Positions 18,420 through 27,522 are shown, counted from the first letter of the stretch. The stretch: DNA of 64,000 nt from an uncultured Muribaculaceae bacterium (GCA_905233915.1 CAJOFM010000009.1:1-64000); one strand, 5' to 3'. Numbers and translations are program-made. Notes: generated from the sequence alone by a model not told the origin.

Positions 18420-18450
18420 CAAAGTTACGGTATTCAGAAGTTACAACCAA
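18420..18450 (-). promoter_or_regulatory. Promoter of the TonB_C/OMP/BspA operon
   Basis: Minus strand TTG (18448-18450), 20 nt, TAACTTTG (18420-18427), about 100 nt ahead of the start codon at 18315. Confidence 0.65.
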
Positions 18451-18726
18451 GGAATTCAGTAGGTTTTTGAGTTCATTTTCAAAATCGCAATAAAATGGTT
18501 ATCAACGATATAAAAAATAAAAATCTCATTTTAAGGAAAATGAGGTTCATTTTCCTATTTTAACCCCCAAATATTGCACTGATTTTTACTAAAAACTTCA
18601 TTCTACATTTCATCTGTTGCAAAAACTATGATGAGTCTCTTTGGTCTAATATCCAAAAGGGTATTAAATGAGCCAAAATGACGAATGCAAAGTAAAATAT
18701 AGTTTTCTGAGTTCAAAAATTTTTCG

Positions 18727-18874
18727 TGTTTCATTGTGTTTCTCTAACGAAATTAACCGATTAGACCCTCAGATACCCCCAACTAAACGCCATGGTATCA
18801 ACCGTTTGCATAATAATTTTGCCTTACAATCTATGAATACGGCATCTGTGTCGTTGAGAAACACAGAGAAACAA
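18727..18874. repeat. Imperfect 24-nt inverted repeats around about 100 nt (possible MITE remnant)
   Basis: The left arm (18727-18750, ending TTTCTCTAACGA) and right arm (18851-18874, starting TCGTTGAGAAA) are inverted copies with about four mismatches. The interior has no convincing gene. The 617-nt gap 18318-18934 otherwise holds two divergent promoters and AT-rich sequence. Confidence 0.45.
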
Positions 18875-18881
18875 ATGTTGC

Positions 18882-18912
18882 TTGGCTGTTCACATTATTC
18901 TACCTAATTTTG
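18882..18912 (+). promoter_or_regulatory. Promoter of the TPR/HTH regulator
   Basis: TTG (18882-18884), 20 nt, TAATTTTG (18905-18912), 22 nt ahead of the ATG at 18935. Confidence 0.7.
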
Positions 18913-18934
18913 CGACCATAAACTAGACTTTGAT

Positions 18935-20701
18935 ATGCGTACAAAGCTATACTTCATTCAGATTGTGTGCGCAACCTGCTTGTGCCTGTTATTCTCATGT
19001 TCTGACAAACGTGATTTGGGGGATTATGAGAAAATAAAAGTGATTGGAGATGAAGACCCTAACCAAGCTCTTGCCATGCTAGATTCGCTGGAAATCAAAA
19101 TCCGAGAAATGGGTGAATATGCCAAGCACAAGTATGATTTATTGCGAATCCGCCTGAATGACAAGGCATTTAATGTGGCGACCTCGGACTTGATGATCAA
19201 AAAGTTGCTCAACTATTTTGAGGACAACGGATCCACGCTTGAAAAACAAGAAGTAACCTACTACGCCGGTAGCGTGTACCGCGATTTGCAAGACGCCCCT
19301 CGTTCCATGGAATATTTCCTCAAGTCATTGGAGTATGCACAAAACGGTGCTGGCGATTGCGACTCAATCATGATGCGCAATGCCTACTCCAACCTCAATG
19401 ACCTCTACTATAAAGTCCAGAACTATGATAAAGCCATCAAGATGGCTCAAGGGGAACTCGAGATTACCCAACGGTTGAAAAAAGACCCGACACTCCCGTA
19501 CATGCACCTCGGCACGGCATATCTTGCACTGCACAAACAGCAGGAGGCCGAAAAAGCTTTTGACGCCGTCCTTGATGAAATCATCCGTTCCAATGATGCG
19601 CCAAGTCATCAGAGCACGCTCCTGTATCTGCTCAATGATTATTCCTATATGGAACAGTATTCCAAAGCTAAGAAGTGTTTTTCAATGATTGACGTGGACC
19701 CGATTAACGACTTCGCTGACTTCCCCTGCATGGCATTTGCCCAATACTACGACATGTGCGGCAAGACGGACTCGGCAATCCTATGCTGTAACCTCGTGTT
19801 GGAAAAAGGGACTGACATCGGCAATCAATACGACGCGTCAAGGCTCTTATGCCGATTATACAATAAACTGGGAGACGTGAAAAATGCCAACCGATATGCC
19901 TCGGTTTATATGGCACTGAGTGATTCATTGGATTTCGGAAAGCGCCAAGAATTGGCAGCGACCGTGAACAACGAGTTTCAGTATCATTTAGACCAAAAGC
20001 GGGAGCAGGACTTGCAAAACCAGAAAGACAAGTACAGGAACATACTCATTATTGTGTCTTTAGCTACTTTGATGCTGGCGAGTGTCGCCTATATCCTTTA
20101 CATCAGGCGGCGCAACAAGCATTTGCAGGAAGTGCTTCATCTGTCGACAAAACTTCGCCAAGTGTCAGATGACGAAAAGCAGCTTCGCAAGGATATTGAA
20201 CAGAAGGAGAAAGACCTGGAAACGTCGAGTACGTCATTGGAACAGACTTCCTCAGAACTCGACAGAGTGAAAAGCGAGCTCCAGCGAGTCTCCGCCGAAC
20301 TGTTAGAATCTGAAGAATCCTTGAAGGAAAAAGAGCAGCAGTTGTCTGAGAAAATGGACCAGAACAAGACCTTCATCAAGTTGCTGCATCAGTCTGAACT
20401 GGAAAACAATGCCGAGGATGTCATTGAAGCCATCAGGCAATCTTCTACGGGCAAGAAAAATATGACATCGGCCGACTGGAAGCAACTTTATCAGGCAGTT
20501 GATGAACTTTATCCCCTATTCCGGGACAGGTTGCTGAACGAGTTAGGTGATTTCACTGAACAGCAGATACAGGTGTGTTACCTCATGCGTATCGGGCTAT
20601 CCAAGCCACAGATACAAAACATCACCAACCTCTCGCGCGTTACCGTCTGGCGATGGAGCAAGAAATATGATTGGGTCCTGACCAGTGACGACGAAAGATG
20701 A
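18935..20701 (+). CDS. Membrane-spanning TPR regulator with coiled coil and C-terminal HTH
   Basis: 588 residues. The N-terminal hydrophobic segment ends in a lipobox-like LLFSCS (Cys about 22). TPR-like helical pairs fill residues 40-350. A transmembrane helix (about 370-390, ILIIVSLATLMLASVAYILY) is followed by a long charged coiled coil (about 395-490). The C-terminal domain has an HTH (TEQQIQVCYLMRIGLSKPQI, then SRVTVWRWSKKYDW). The layout fits the Bacteroidetes group of TPR membrane regulators with a cytoplasmic DNA-binding tail. The combination of lipobox and transmembrane helix is odd. Targets are unknown; it stands alone between two intergenic repeats. Confidence 0.75.
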   Translation: MRTKLYFIQIVCATCLCLLFSCSDKRDLGDYEKIKVIGDEDPNQALAMLDSLEIKIREMGEYAKHKYDLLRIRLNDKAFNVATSDLMIKKLLNYFEDNGSTLEKQEVTYYAGSVYRDLQDAPRSMEYFLKSLEYAQNGAGDCDSIMMRNAYSNLNDLYYKVQNYDKAIKMAQGELEITQRLKKDPTLPYMHLGTAYLALHKQQEAEKAFDAVLDEIIRSNDAPSHQSTLLYLLNDYSYMEQYSKAKKCFSMIDVDPINDFADFPCMAFAQYYDMCGKTDSAILCCNLVLEKGTDIGNQYDASRLLCRLYNKLGDVKNANRYASVYMALSDSLDFGKRQELAATVNNEFQYHLDQKREQDLQNQKDKYRNILIIVSLATLMLASVAYILYIRRRNKHLQEVLHLSTKLRQVSDDEKQLRKDIEQKEKDLETSSTSLEQTSSELDRVKSELQRVSAELLESEESLKEKEQQLSEKMDQNKTFIKLLHQSELENNAEDVIEAIRQSSTGKKNMTSADWKQLYQAVDELYPLFRDRLLNELGDFTEQQIQVCYLMRIGLSKPQIQNITNLSRVTVWRWSKKYDWVLTSDDER

Positions 20702-20745
20702 TGAGACCATAGAAAACGACAACCACCATTTTTAGGCGTCTACTT

Positions 20746-20977
20746 GTAGGGCCTCGCCTTGGCGTGACCGTTTGCCTCACGCTAAGTCGCTAAGACGCTA
20801 AGTTTTTTAATTGAGAGTACGTACTATTAGCGAAATTGACTTCGTCGAGTTAAAGGTTGGCATTGAAGAATTGTTAGGGCAGATGCTAGGCAGGAGCGAA
20901 GTGCAACTCCTAACACCTAACTCATTCCGTTTCGTCAGCAAGTGCAAGGCATCGTTGCCCGTGAAAACAAAAAAACT
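20746..20977 (+). repeat. Dispersed intergenic repeat, copy B
   Basis: About 232 nt matching copy A (14441-14679) with scattered substitutions and a short deletion in the CTCCTAAC part. It ends in the same GTGAAAACAAAAAAACT. A TACCTTTG box follows at 20981-20988 and probably belongs to the promoter of the M50 gene. The open frame that reads through the element into that gene is treated as non-coding here. Confidence 0.85.
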
Positions 20978-21020
20978 TATTACCTTTGCCGATGGTAATT
21001 CATCTTATCAAAGCATAGCT

Positions 21021-22169
21021 ATGAAAACCCTGTTGAAACTCATCGGATATTTGCTCATCGGAGCGTGTATCGGCCTGGTGATTGTCGGCCCCGTCATCGC
21101 CCTGACCGAAGGGGAGTCCATCACGACTGTGTACAGTAAAATCGCCAGCAAACTCTCGCTGGAGGATGTTGCCGGAATCGCCTGGATGGTCATCTCGGTC
21201 CTGATTGCCTTCATCCTGCACATAATCCTGCACGAGGGGGGCCACCTGGTGGCGGGACTGCTCACGGGTTACCGCTTTGTGTCGTTCCGCTTCCTCAACT
21301 TCACCCTCATCAACCAGGATGGGCACTTGCGGTGGCGCAACTTTGAGCTGGCGGGAACAGGAGGCCAATGCCTGATGGCTCCGCCCGACAAGCCACTGGA
21401 AGAGATTGACACGCGCTGGTACAATGCCGGCGGCGTGCTGGCCAACATCCTCATCGCGTTGATATCCTTGGTGCTGATTTGGGCCTTTGACCTGCCCTTC
21501 TGGCTTGATGCGTTGTTGATTAACATGATCATCATCGGCATCTTGGTCGCGCTGACGAACGGCATTCCGATGAAGGTGGGCGGTGTGGCCAACGATGGCC
21601 GCAACCTGCTGCAGTTGGAAAAAGACATCCCTGGCAAGCAGGGCTTCTGCAACATCCTTGACATCAACGCCCGCAGCCAACAGGGGGAGACCTACAGCGA
21701 GATGCCCGAGCGCCTGTTCGCCCTGCCCAAGCCCATCGACTGGACAAACAGCATGCATGTGGGCTGCGTCATGATAGCAGCAACGAGGATGATAGCCCTT
21801 CACCAGTGGGAAGACGCCTACCAGTTGCTTACCGAGGCCCTCAACCACAAGGACGATTACATCAAGCTTTACCAGCTGGAAGTCGAGAACATGATGACCC
21901 AGACTTGCATCCTCACCGGACGCGACGACGAAGCCCGACGGCACTACACCCAGGAAGTCGAGAAATATGTAGTCATGCATTCCTCCACCCAAAGCGACAA
22001 GCAGCTGACAAGCATGGCGGTGGCCCTCGCCTTGAACAACGACCGACCCAAAGCCGAATCGATGCTGCAAAAACTCGAAGCCGACCGCGACAAGTTCGTC
22101 CACCAGGGCGATGTCGCCATGTGCCTCGACCTCATGCACCACCTCCTCACCACCCGCCAATCAAAATAA
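21021..22169 (+). CDS. M50-like membrane zinc metallopeptidase
   Basis: 382 residues from ATG 21021 (MKTLLKLIGYLLIGACIGLV). I chose this start because the upstream part of the frame lies in the intergenic repeat and a TACCTTTG box stands 33 nt before it. The zinc motif HEGGH (residues 71-75) lies in a hydrophobic helix (AFILHIILHEGGHLVAGLL), as in intramembrane S2P/M50 proteases. Further membrane helices follow (about 135-180), with an NG-containing block, and then a soluble helical C-terminal half (about 230-380) resembling TPR units. A second-site DG motif (NDG, VANDGRN) is present. The substrate is unknown. Confidence 0.75.
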   Translation: MKTLLKLIGYLLIGACIGLVIVGPVIALTEGESITTVYSKIASKLSLEDVAGIAWMVISVLIAFILHIILHEGGHLVAGLLTGYRFVSFRFLNFTLINQDGHLRWRNFELAGTGGQCLMAPPDKPLEEIDTRWYNAGGVLANILIALISLVLIWAFDLPFWLDALLINMIIIGILVALTNGIPMKVGGVANDGRNLLQLEKDIPGKQGFCNILDINARSQQGETYSEMPERLFALPKPIDWTNSMHVGCVMIAATRMIALHQWEDAYQLLTEALNHKDDYIKLYQLEVENMMTQTCILTGRDDEARRHYTQEVEKYVVMHSSTQSDKQLTSMAVALALNNDRPKAESMLQKLEADRDKFVHQGDVAMCLDLMHHLLTTRQSK

Positions 22170-22215
22170 ATGAGTAACACAGCGGCGACGGCCACGTAGG
22201 GGCCACGAGGGCATA

Positions 22216-22248
22216 GGCAGGGGTGGAGCGCAGTGAAACCCCTGTAAA
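22216..22248 (+). repeat. Fragment of the dispersed repeat (hairpin module), copy D
   Basis: 33 nt aligning to 27674-27706 with about six differences. The stem is CAGGGGT/ACCCCTG here and CAGGAGT/ACTCCTG there, a compensatory change. A GCCCC-ATC-GGGGC hairpin follows at 22274-22286, possibly the terminator of the M50 gene. Confidence 0.6.
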
Positions 22249-22344
22249 CAACGAACATTTTCAAAAACAATTAGCCCCATCGGGGCGACACAACAACTAC
22301 ACAACCTCGGCGAGAGAGAAAAAAAGTGTACATTTGCAGCTAGA

Positions 22345-24288
22345 ATGAGTAACACGGCGGCCATAGCGCAGCTGCAACGGCAGCGGGAACTGCTCCGGAT
22401 GGAATACCAGGAGGAGAAGGAGGCCTATCGCCTGCACAGCGAGAGCATGGGCCTGGCGCGCAAGGTGACGCGCGGCGACGCGTGGTTCCCGTTGCGTGCG
22501 GGCCACACCTACTACAACTCGCTGAACCAGTTCTGCATCGAGGTGACACGCAAGGCCGACGAGGAGATTGACCACAACTTCGAGTATGGCAAGCCGGTGG
22601 TGTTCTTCAGGGCCGAGGTGCCCGACGGCGACCTCAAGCGGGCAGGTCATATCCATTTCTTCAACTTCACGGGCAGCATCTCCTATGTTGACGGCGACCG
22701 CATGGTGGTGGCCATCCCCGAGGGGCATGCCCTGGAACTGCAGAATGCCGACCTGCCGCTGGGCGTGCAGCTGTTCTTTGACGAGACGAGCTACCGCATG
22801 ATGTTCGACGCGCTAGAGCGGGTCATCGGTGCCAAGGGCAACCGCCTGGCCTACCTGCGCGACCTGTTTTATGGCCGCCAGCGGGCCGAGACCTTCACCT
22901 TTGACGCGATGCGGTTCCCGTGGCTCAACGCGAGCCAGCAACAGGCGGTGAACGACGTGCTGCGGGCCAAGGATGTGCGCGTGCTGCACGGTCCGCCGGG
23001 CACGGGCAAGACGACGACGCTGGTCGAGGCCATCAACGAGACGCTGATGCGCGAGACCCAGGTGCTGGTGTGCGCACAGAGCAATACGGCCGTGGACTGG
23101 ATCAGCGAGAAGCTGGTGGACTGCGGCATCGCAGTGCTGCGCCTGGGCAACCCCACGCGCGTCAACGACAAGATGCTGAGTTTCACCTACGAGCACCGCT
23201 TTGCCGACCATCCCGACTACCCCAAGCTGTGGCAGCTGCGGCGCACCATGCGCGAGATGCGGCGGCGCCGTCGCGAGAAGGGCGAACACTACCACCAGCG
23301 CCTTGAGCGCATGAAGGAAATGGCCGTGGAACTCGAGGTGCGCATCAATGCCGACATCTTCGGGCAGGAGCGCGTCATCGCCTCGACCCTCGTGGGGGCG
23401 GGTAACAAGCTGCTCGACGGGCAGCGGTTCGGCACCCTGTTCATCGACGAGGCGGCCCAGGCGCTCGAGGCGGCCTGTTGGATTCCCATCCGCCGGGCCA
23501 GCCGCGTCATTTTTGCCGGCGACCATTGCCAGCTGCCGCCCACGGTCAAGAGTCTGGAGGCCCTCAAGGGCGGGCTGGGCGTGACGCTGATGGAGCGCAT
23601 CGTCAAGAACAAGCCCGAGTGCGTGTCGCTGCTGCAAGTGCAGTACCGCATGAACGACGAAATTATGCAATTCAGCAGCGACTATTTTTATAACGGGAAG
23701 ATGACCTCAGCCCCCGAGGTGGCCCACCGCCTCGTCCACGAGGGCGACGCGCCCATCCTGTGGTTCGACACCTCGACCATCAACCTGGGCGAGGACGAGC
23801 ACAACAACTTCAGGGAACAGTTTGTGGGCGAAACCTTTGGCCGCATCAACAAGGGCGAGGCCAACCTGACACTGAGTCTGCTGCAGATCTATTTCCAGCG
23901 CATCGGCAAGCAGCGCATCCTGGACGACCGCATCGACGTGGGCATCATCTCGCCCTACCGTGCCCAGGTGCAGTACCTGCGCCGACTGCTCAAGAAGCGC
24001 GCCTTCTTCAAGCCCTATCGCCACCTGATCTCGGTCAACACGGTGGACGGGTTCCAGGGCCAGGAACGCGACGTGATTCTCATCTCGCTGGTGCGGGCTA
24101 ACGATGCGGGCCAAATCGGCTTCCTGCGCGACCTGCGCCGCATGAACGTGGCCATCACCCGTGCCCGCATGAAGCTCTTCATCCTGGGCGACGCCCCCAC
24201 CATGACGCGCCACCCCTTCTACAAACAACTCTACGACTACATCCAGGCCCTCAGGCACCCTAATGCCAAACAACAGGAGCAACAATGA
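22345..24288 (+). CDS. SF1 helicase (UPF1/IGHMBP2-like AAA family)
   Basis: 647 residues. An N-terminal OB-like domain (about 45-135) precedes the helicase core: Walker A GPPGTGKTTT (about 217), motif Ia AQSNTAVD, Walker B LFIDEAAQ (about 371), motif III GDHCQLPPT, motif V VDGFQGQERDVI and motif VI NVAITRAR near the end. This order fits 5'-3' SF1B helicases of nucleic acid metabolism. A TACATTTG box ends eight bases before the ATG, so the leader is very short. The gene is GC-rich and converges with pnuT. Confidence 0.9.
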   Translation: MSNTAAIAQLQRQRELLRMEYQEEKEAYRLHSESMGLARKVTRGDAWFPLRAGHTYYNSLNQFCIEVTRKADEEIDHNFEYGKPVVFFRAEVPDGDLKRAGHIHFFNFTGSISYVDGDRMVVAIPEGHALELQNADLPLGVQLFFDETSYRMMFDALERVIGAKGNRLAYLRDLFYGRQRAETFTFDAMRFPWLNASQQQAVNDVLRAKDVRVLHGPPGTGKTTTLVEAINETLMRETQVLVCAQSNTAVDWISEKLVDCGIAVLRLGNPTRVNDKMLSFTYEHRFADHPDYPKLWQLRRTMREMRRRRREKGEHYHQRLERMKEMAVELEVRINADIFGQERVIASTLVGAGNKLLDGQRFGTLFIDEAAQALEAACWIPIRRASRVIFAGDHCQLPPTVKSLEALKGGLGVTLMERIVKNKPECVSLLQVQYRMNDEIMQFSSDYFYNGKMTSAPEVAHRLVHEGDAPILWFDTSTINLGEDEHNNFREQFVGETFGRINKGEANLTLSLLQIYFQRIGKQRILDDRIDVGIISPYRAQVQYLRRLLKKRAFFKPYRHLISVNTVDGFQGQERDVILISLVRANDAGQIGFLRDLRRMNVAITRARMKLFILGDAPTMTRHPFYKQLYDYIQALRHPNAKQQEQQ

Positions 24289-24356
24289 ACAACTCAAACA
24301 ACATTAATTTATTGTTGTTCAAGTTGTTTACCGTTGTTCAAGTTGTCTGAAAGAAA

Positions 24357-24965
24357 TCAGTTGTCTGAGGCTGGGATCTTCTTGAGCCACTGGCGGTAGC
24401 CCAGGACGGCCATCACCGTGTAGAACGCGTACAGGCAAGCTGTGAACGGAATCTGCTTGTAGATGTACAGCACGGTGCACACGGCATCGACGACGAGCCA
24501 CAGCAGCCATTGCTCGGCATACTTCTGCGCCAGCGCCCACAGCGCCACCATGCTCAGGGCGGTAGTGAAACTGTCGCACACGGGCACGCTGCTGTCGGTC
24601 CAGGTGACCAGTATCCAGTAGATGATGCCCCACAAGGCCAGCCCGATGAGGGCCACTGGCAGCACCTGCCGCAACGGGAACCTGGTGATGGGACGCTCGG
24701 CAGCCTTCTCCCCCGCCCCGCTCTTGCGGCTCCAGCGCCACATCGCGTAGCCGTAGATGGCGGCCAGGACGTAATAGACCTCCATGCCAAAGTCGGCATA
24801 CAGGCCACGCGCCCAGTACAGGTAGCCATGCACGATGGGCATGATAACGCTCACCAGCCACAGCCAGATGCTGGCCTTGAACTCGAGCCACAGGTAAATG
24901 AGCCCGAGCACCAGTCCCGCCATGTCGATGGCCTTAACCCAAGTGAAGTCAGCGAAGTATTCCAT
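24357..24965 (-). CDS. pnuT: PnuC-family transporter, probably thiamine transporter PnuT
   Basis: 202 residues with about seven hydrophobic helices and PnuC-family signatures (LGLIYLWLEFKASIWLW, YYVLAAIYGYAMWRW, and WLLWLVVDAVCTVLYIYK near the end). PnuC proteins move nicotinamide riboside, but members next to TPP-riboswitch TonB receptors in Bacteroidetes are assigned to thiamine (PnuT). The gene follows such a receptor by 96 nt, so PnuT is the better call. The ATG at 24965 is directly preceded by a tandem heptamer array. Thiamine pyrophosphokinase, often the third gene, is absent here. Confidence 0.85.
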   Translation of the reverse strand: MEYFADFTWVKAIDMAGLVLGLIYLWLEFKASIWLWLVSVIMPIVHGYLYWARGLYADFGMEVYYVLAAIYGYAMWRWSRKSGAGEKAAERPITRFPLRQVLPVALIGLALWGIIYWILVTWTDSSVPVCDSFTTALSMVALWALAQKYAEQWLLWLVVDAVCTVLYIYKQIPFTACLYAFYTVMAVLGYRQWLKKIPASDN

Positions 24966-25061
24966 TTTCAGTTTTCAGTCGTCAGTTTTCAGTTTTCAGA
25001 ATGCGGATGCCAACCTTTAACCTCTAACCTCTAAACCCTAAACTGCGAGCACAGCGAGCAT
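24966..25061 (-). repeat. Tandem heptamer leader and short dispersed repeats ahead of pnuT
   Basis: Read on the minus strand, about five CTGAAAA-type heptamers (24966-25000) run up to the pnuT ATG. Before them lie GTTGGCATCCGCAT (also at 36667-36680, and 11 of its bases at 47721-47731) and TTAGAGG-type repeats that recur at 38153-38178. Confidence 0.7.
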
Positions 25062-27317
25062 TTAAAATCGCAACGTGATGTGGCCCAGGGCGTTAATGCC
25101 GGCCATGGGATAGAAGCGGGGATCACTGTACAGGGTGTACTTGGCGTCCTTGCTGCCACCGGGATACATGGCGCTGGTCATCGAGTAGCCGTTGGTCTCG
25201 TAACGCTCGTCAAACAGGTTGTAGATGGTGGCGCCCACCGTGATGCTGCGGATGTGCGGCAGCTTGAAGGTGTAGGCCACGTCCAAATTGTTGACGAAGT
25301 AGGGGTCCAGAGAGTCCTCCTTGCGCTCGAAGTTGTCCAGATATTGGCGCGACACATACTGTGACTGCAGGCTCGCGGTGAAGCCCTTGTAGTCAAAGGC
25401 CAACATGCTGCCCATGGTCAGGCTCGGCGAGAAGGCGATGGTGGTGTTACCGGCCTCGATAGCGGTCTGGGTCCACATGTCGTCCCACGTGTCGGCATCA
25501 TAGTCGCTCACGTAGCCCACATAGTCCTTGATGCGGTTGCGGCTCAACGTGGCGTTCACCTGCCAGCGCAGCCAGTCGGTGAATTGCATTCCTGCCAGCA
25601 GTTCGACACCCATGCGGTAGCTGTTGGGCACGTTCTCGGCCATCAGCTCGCCAATCTCGTTGATCTTGCCGTTGAGCACGAGCTGGTCCTTATAGTTCAT
25701 GTAGTAGAAATTGGCGCCAAACAGGAAACGGCCCGAGCGGAACTCGTAACCGGCCTCCCAGTCATAGAGCTTCTCGCTCTTGGGGTGCTGCAGGAACAGT
25801 CCGTCGGTGTAGTTGTTGCGCGTGGGCTCCTTCTGGGCCACGGCAAACGAGGCATAGGCACGGTGCTTGGCGTTAATTTGCCAGTTCAGACCGGCCTTGG
25901 GGTTGAAGAAGTTGAAGGGCTCGTCGATGTCGAGGCGCTGCAGGCGCTCGGGGTCGGCTGTCCAGTCCCACTTGTCGTTGTTGCCCGTGATGCGGTAGCC
26001 GATGTGGCGGTACTGCAGGTCGGCATAGGCACTCAGGCCGCCCGTGATCACGTAGTTGCCCTTGACGTAGATGTTGATGTCGGTCTTGCGGCCGTTGTTG
26101 CGGTAATACTCATGGTCCGGAGTCAGCTGGCTGGTGTAGTTCTCCACCCAGATGACCTGGCCGTAGTGGTCGTTGCTGTAGCGGTTGATGCCGCCGCCCA
26201 GCGTGGCCGCCAGGCGCTCGCCGGTGTACTGCAGCGAGAACACACCGCCGCCAAAGCCGCTGTCCACGCACTTCTTGCGCACTAGGCTGGCCTTCTTGCT
26301 CGTGCCGGTGGCAGTCACCACGGGCTCCAGGGCATACTCCTTGAGGGTGCGGGCGTTCTTGTACTCCTGGTAGTAGCCGTAGCCGTCGGTATAGTGCAGC
26401 GCCACGTTGAGTTTCCACAAGGGATTGAAGGTCTGGTTCCAGATGAGCTGGTAGTGGGTCTGGCGGTAGATGTCCTTCTGGTCCTTGTAGAAGCCCGTCA
26501 CCTTGCCGTCGTGCTTGATCTCACCGTTGGGGTTGTAGGTGCGGTTATCCTTCAGGTCGTCGCGGCTGATGCCGTCCCAGGCGTGGTAGGTGTCTTCCTT
26601 GCCGCCAAAGGTGACAAAGCGCAGCGAGGTCTTGTCGCCAAAGTAGCCCACCTGCCCGAAGTAGCTCACCAGCTCGCTGGTGGCACGGTCGCGGTAACCG
26701 TCGCTGCCGATGTGCGACAGGCGCGCCTCGACGGCCCAGTGGTCACCCAGCAGGCCGCTGCCCACGCGCAGGGTCTCCTTGTTGGTGTTGAACGAGCCAT
26801 AGCTGCCCGACACCTCGGCATAGGGGTCGCTGGAGAAACTCTGCGTCCTCATGTTCACACTCGCGCCAAAGGCACCCGAGCCGTTGGTCGACGTGCCAGC
26901 GCCGCGCTGCACCTGGATGTCGCGCACACTCGACGCGAAGTCGGGCGTGTTCACCCAGTAGATGCTGTGGCTCTCGGCATCGTTCATCGGGATGTCATTC
27001 ACCGTGATGTTGATGCGGGTGGCATCGGTGCCGCGCACGCGCATCGACGTGTAGCCCACGCCGGCGCCCGCGTCACTGGTGGTGATCACCGAGGGCGTCA
27101 TCGTCAGCAGGAACGGGATATCCAGGCCATGGTTCTCGGCAGCCAGTTGCTTGGCCGTCACGTTAGTAAAAGCTACGGGAGTGTTGTTTGAGGCACGCGT
27201 ACCCAGCACCTCCACCTCGCTCAGCGCGATGGCGGGCACCGTGTCGGTCGCGGCAGGCTGTGCAGCCGCAACAAGGCTTGCCAGCATCGTGGCAGCCATC
27301 AATAAATTCTTCTTCAT
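25062..27317 (-). CDS. TonB-dependent receptor, thiamine-regulated
   Basis: About 751 residues from ATG 27317 (MKKNLLMAATMLASLVAAAQ, a signal peptide); the upstream open frame lies in the riboswitch. A plug domain starts at about residue 35 (ALSEVEVLGTRASN, then RVRGTDATRINITVNDIPMN), followed by the 22-strand barrel, with a typical late strand (NLDVAYTFKLP) and a C-terminus ending in Phe (LGHITLRF). It would import a thiamine compound across the outer membrane with TonB energy. The ligand is inferred from the TPP riboswitch and the adjacent PnuT. Confidence 0.92.
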   Translation of the reverse strand: MKKNLLMAATMLASLVAAAQPAATDTVPAIALSEVEVLGTRASNNTPVAFTNVTAKQLAAENHGLDIPFLLTMTPSVITTSDAGAGVGYTSMRVRGTDATRINITVNDIPMNDAESHSIYWVNTPDFASSVRDIQVQRGAGTSTNGSGAFGASVNMRTQSFSSDPYAEVSGSYGSFNTNKETLRVGSGLLGDHWAVEARLSHIGSDGYRDRATSELVSYFGQVGYFGDKTSLRFVTFGGKEDTYHAWDGISRDDLKDNRTYNPNGEIKHDGKVTGFYKDQKDIYRQTHYQLIWNQTFNPLWKLNVALHYTDGYGYYQEYKNARTLKEYALEPVVTATGTSKKASLVRKKCVDSGFGGGVFSLQYTGERLAATLGGGINRYSNDHYGQVIWVENYTSQLTPDHEYYRNNGRKTDINIYVKGNYVITGGLSAYADLQYRHIGYRITGNNDKWDWTADPERLQRLDIDEPFNFFNPKAGLNWQINAKHRAYASFAVAQKEPTRNNYTDGLFLQHPKSEKLYDWEAGYEFRSGRFLFGANFYYMNYKDQLVLNGKINEIGELMAENVPNSYRMGVELLAGMQFTDWLRWQVNATLSRNRIKDYVGYVSDYDADTWDDMWTQTAIEAGNTTIAFSPSLTMGSMLAFDYKGFTASLQSQYVSRQYLDNFERKEDSLDPYFVNNLDVAYTFKLPHIRSITVGATIYNLFDERYETNGYSMTSAMYPGGSKDAKYTLYSDPRFYPMAGINALGHITLRF

Positions 27318-27337
27318 CGATTTTTTAATTAATAAGT

Positions 27338-27418
27338 TGTTCTCTACGCCGGCATTGTCCGGATCAGATCCGATGGGTATGTTCTCAGCCCCTGATACCA
27401 TTGGGGCACCCCCAAACT
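27338..27418 (-). promoter_or_regulatory. TPP (thiamine) riboswitch, THI element
   Basis: On the minus strand: GGGGGTGCCCCA, GGGGCTGAGAACATACCC, GATCTGATCCGGACAATGCC and GGCGTAGAGA, the conserved THI-box blocks in order. It lies 21 nt ahead of the receptor start and would shut the operon off when TPP is high. Confidence 0.95.
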
Positions 27419-27433
27419 CATTGAATCACGCCG

Positions 27434-27465
27434 CAAAGGTACAACAAATTGACCACCTAATCAAA
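27434..27465 (-). promoter_or_regulatory. Promoter of the thiamine uptake operon
   Basis: Minus strand TTTG (27462-27465), 20 nt, TACCTTTG (27434-27441), just upstream of the riboswitch. Confidence 0.75.
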
Positions 27466-27522
27466 TATCAATTTACCTTATCATTAAAAATTTATAACGC
27501 ATTGGTGCAGAAGCCGCATCAC

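Noticed and set aside
18668-18907. 79-codon plus-strand open frame
   Set aside because: Mixed composition, overlaps inverted repeats and the -33 box of the next gene, no recognisable protein features.
20811-21020. N-terminal extension of the M50 protein
   Set aside because: It is encoded by dispersed repeat copy B, and the likely promoter box lies downstream of it.
24328-24891. Minus-strand frame of 187 codons overlapping pnuT
   Set aside because: Arg/His-rich shadow frame; the pnuT frame has membrane helices and family motifs.
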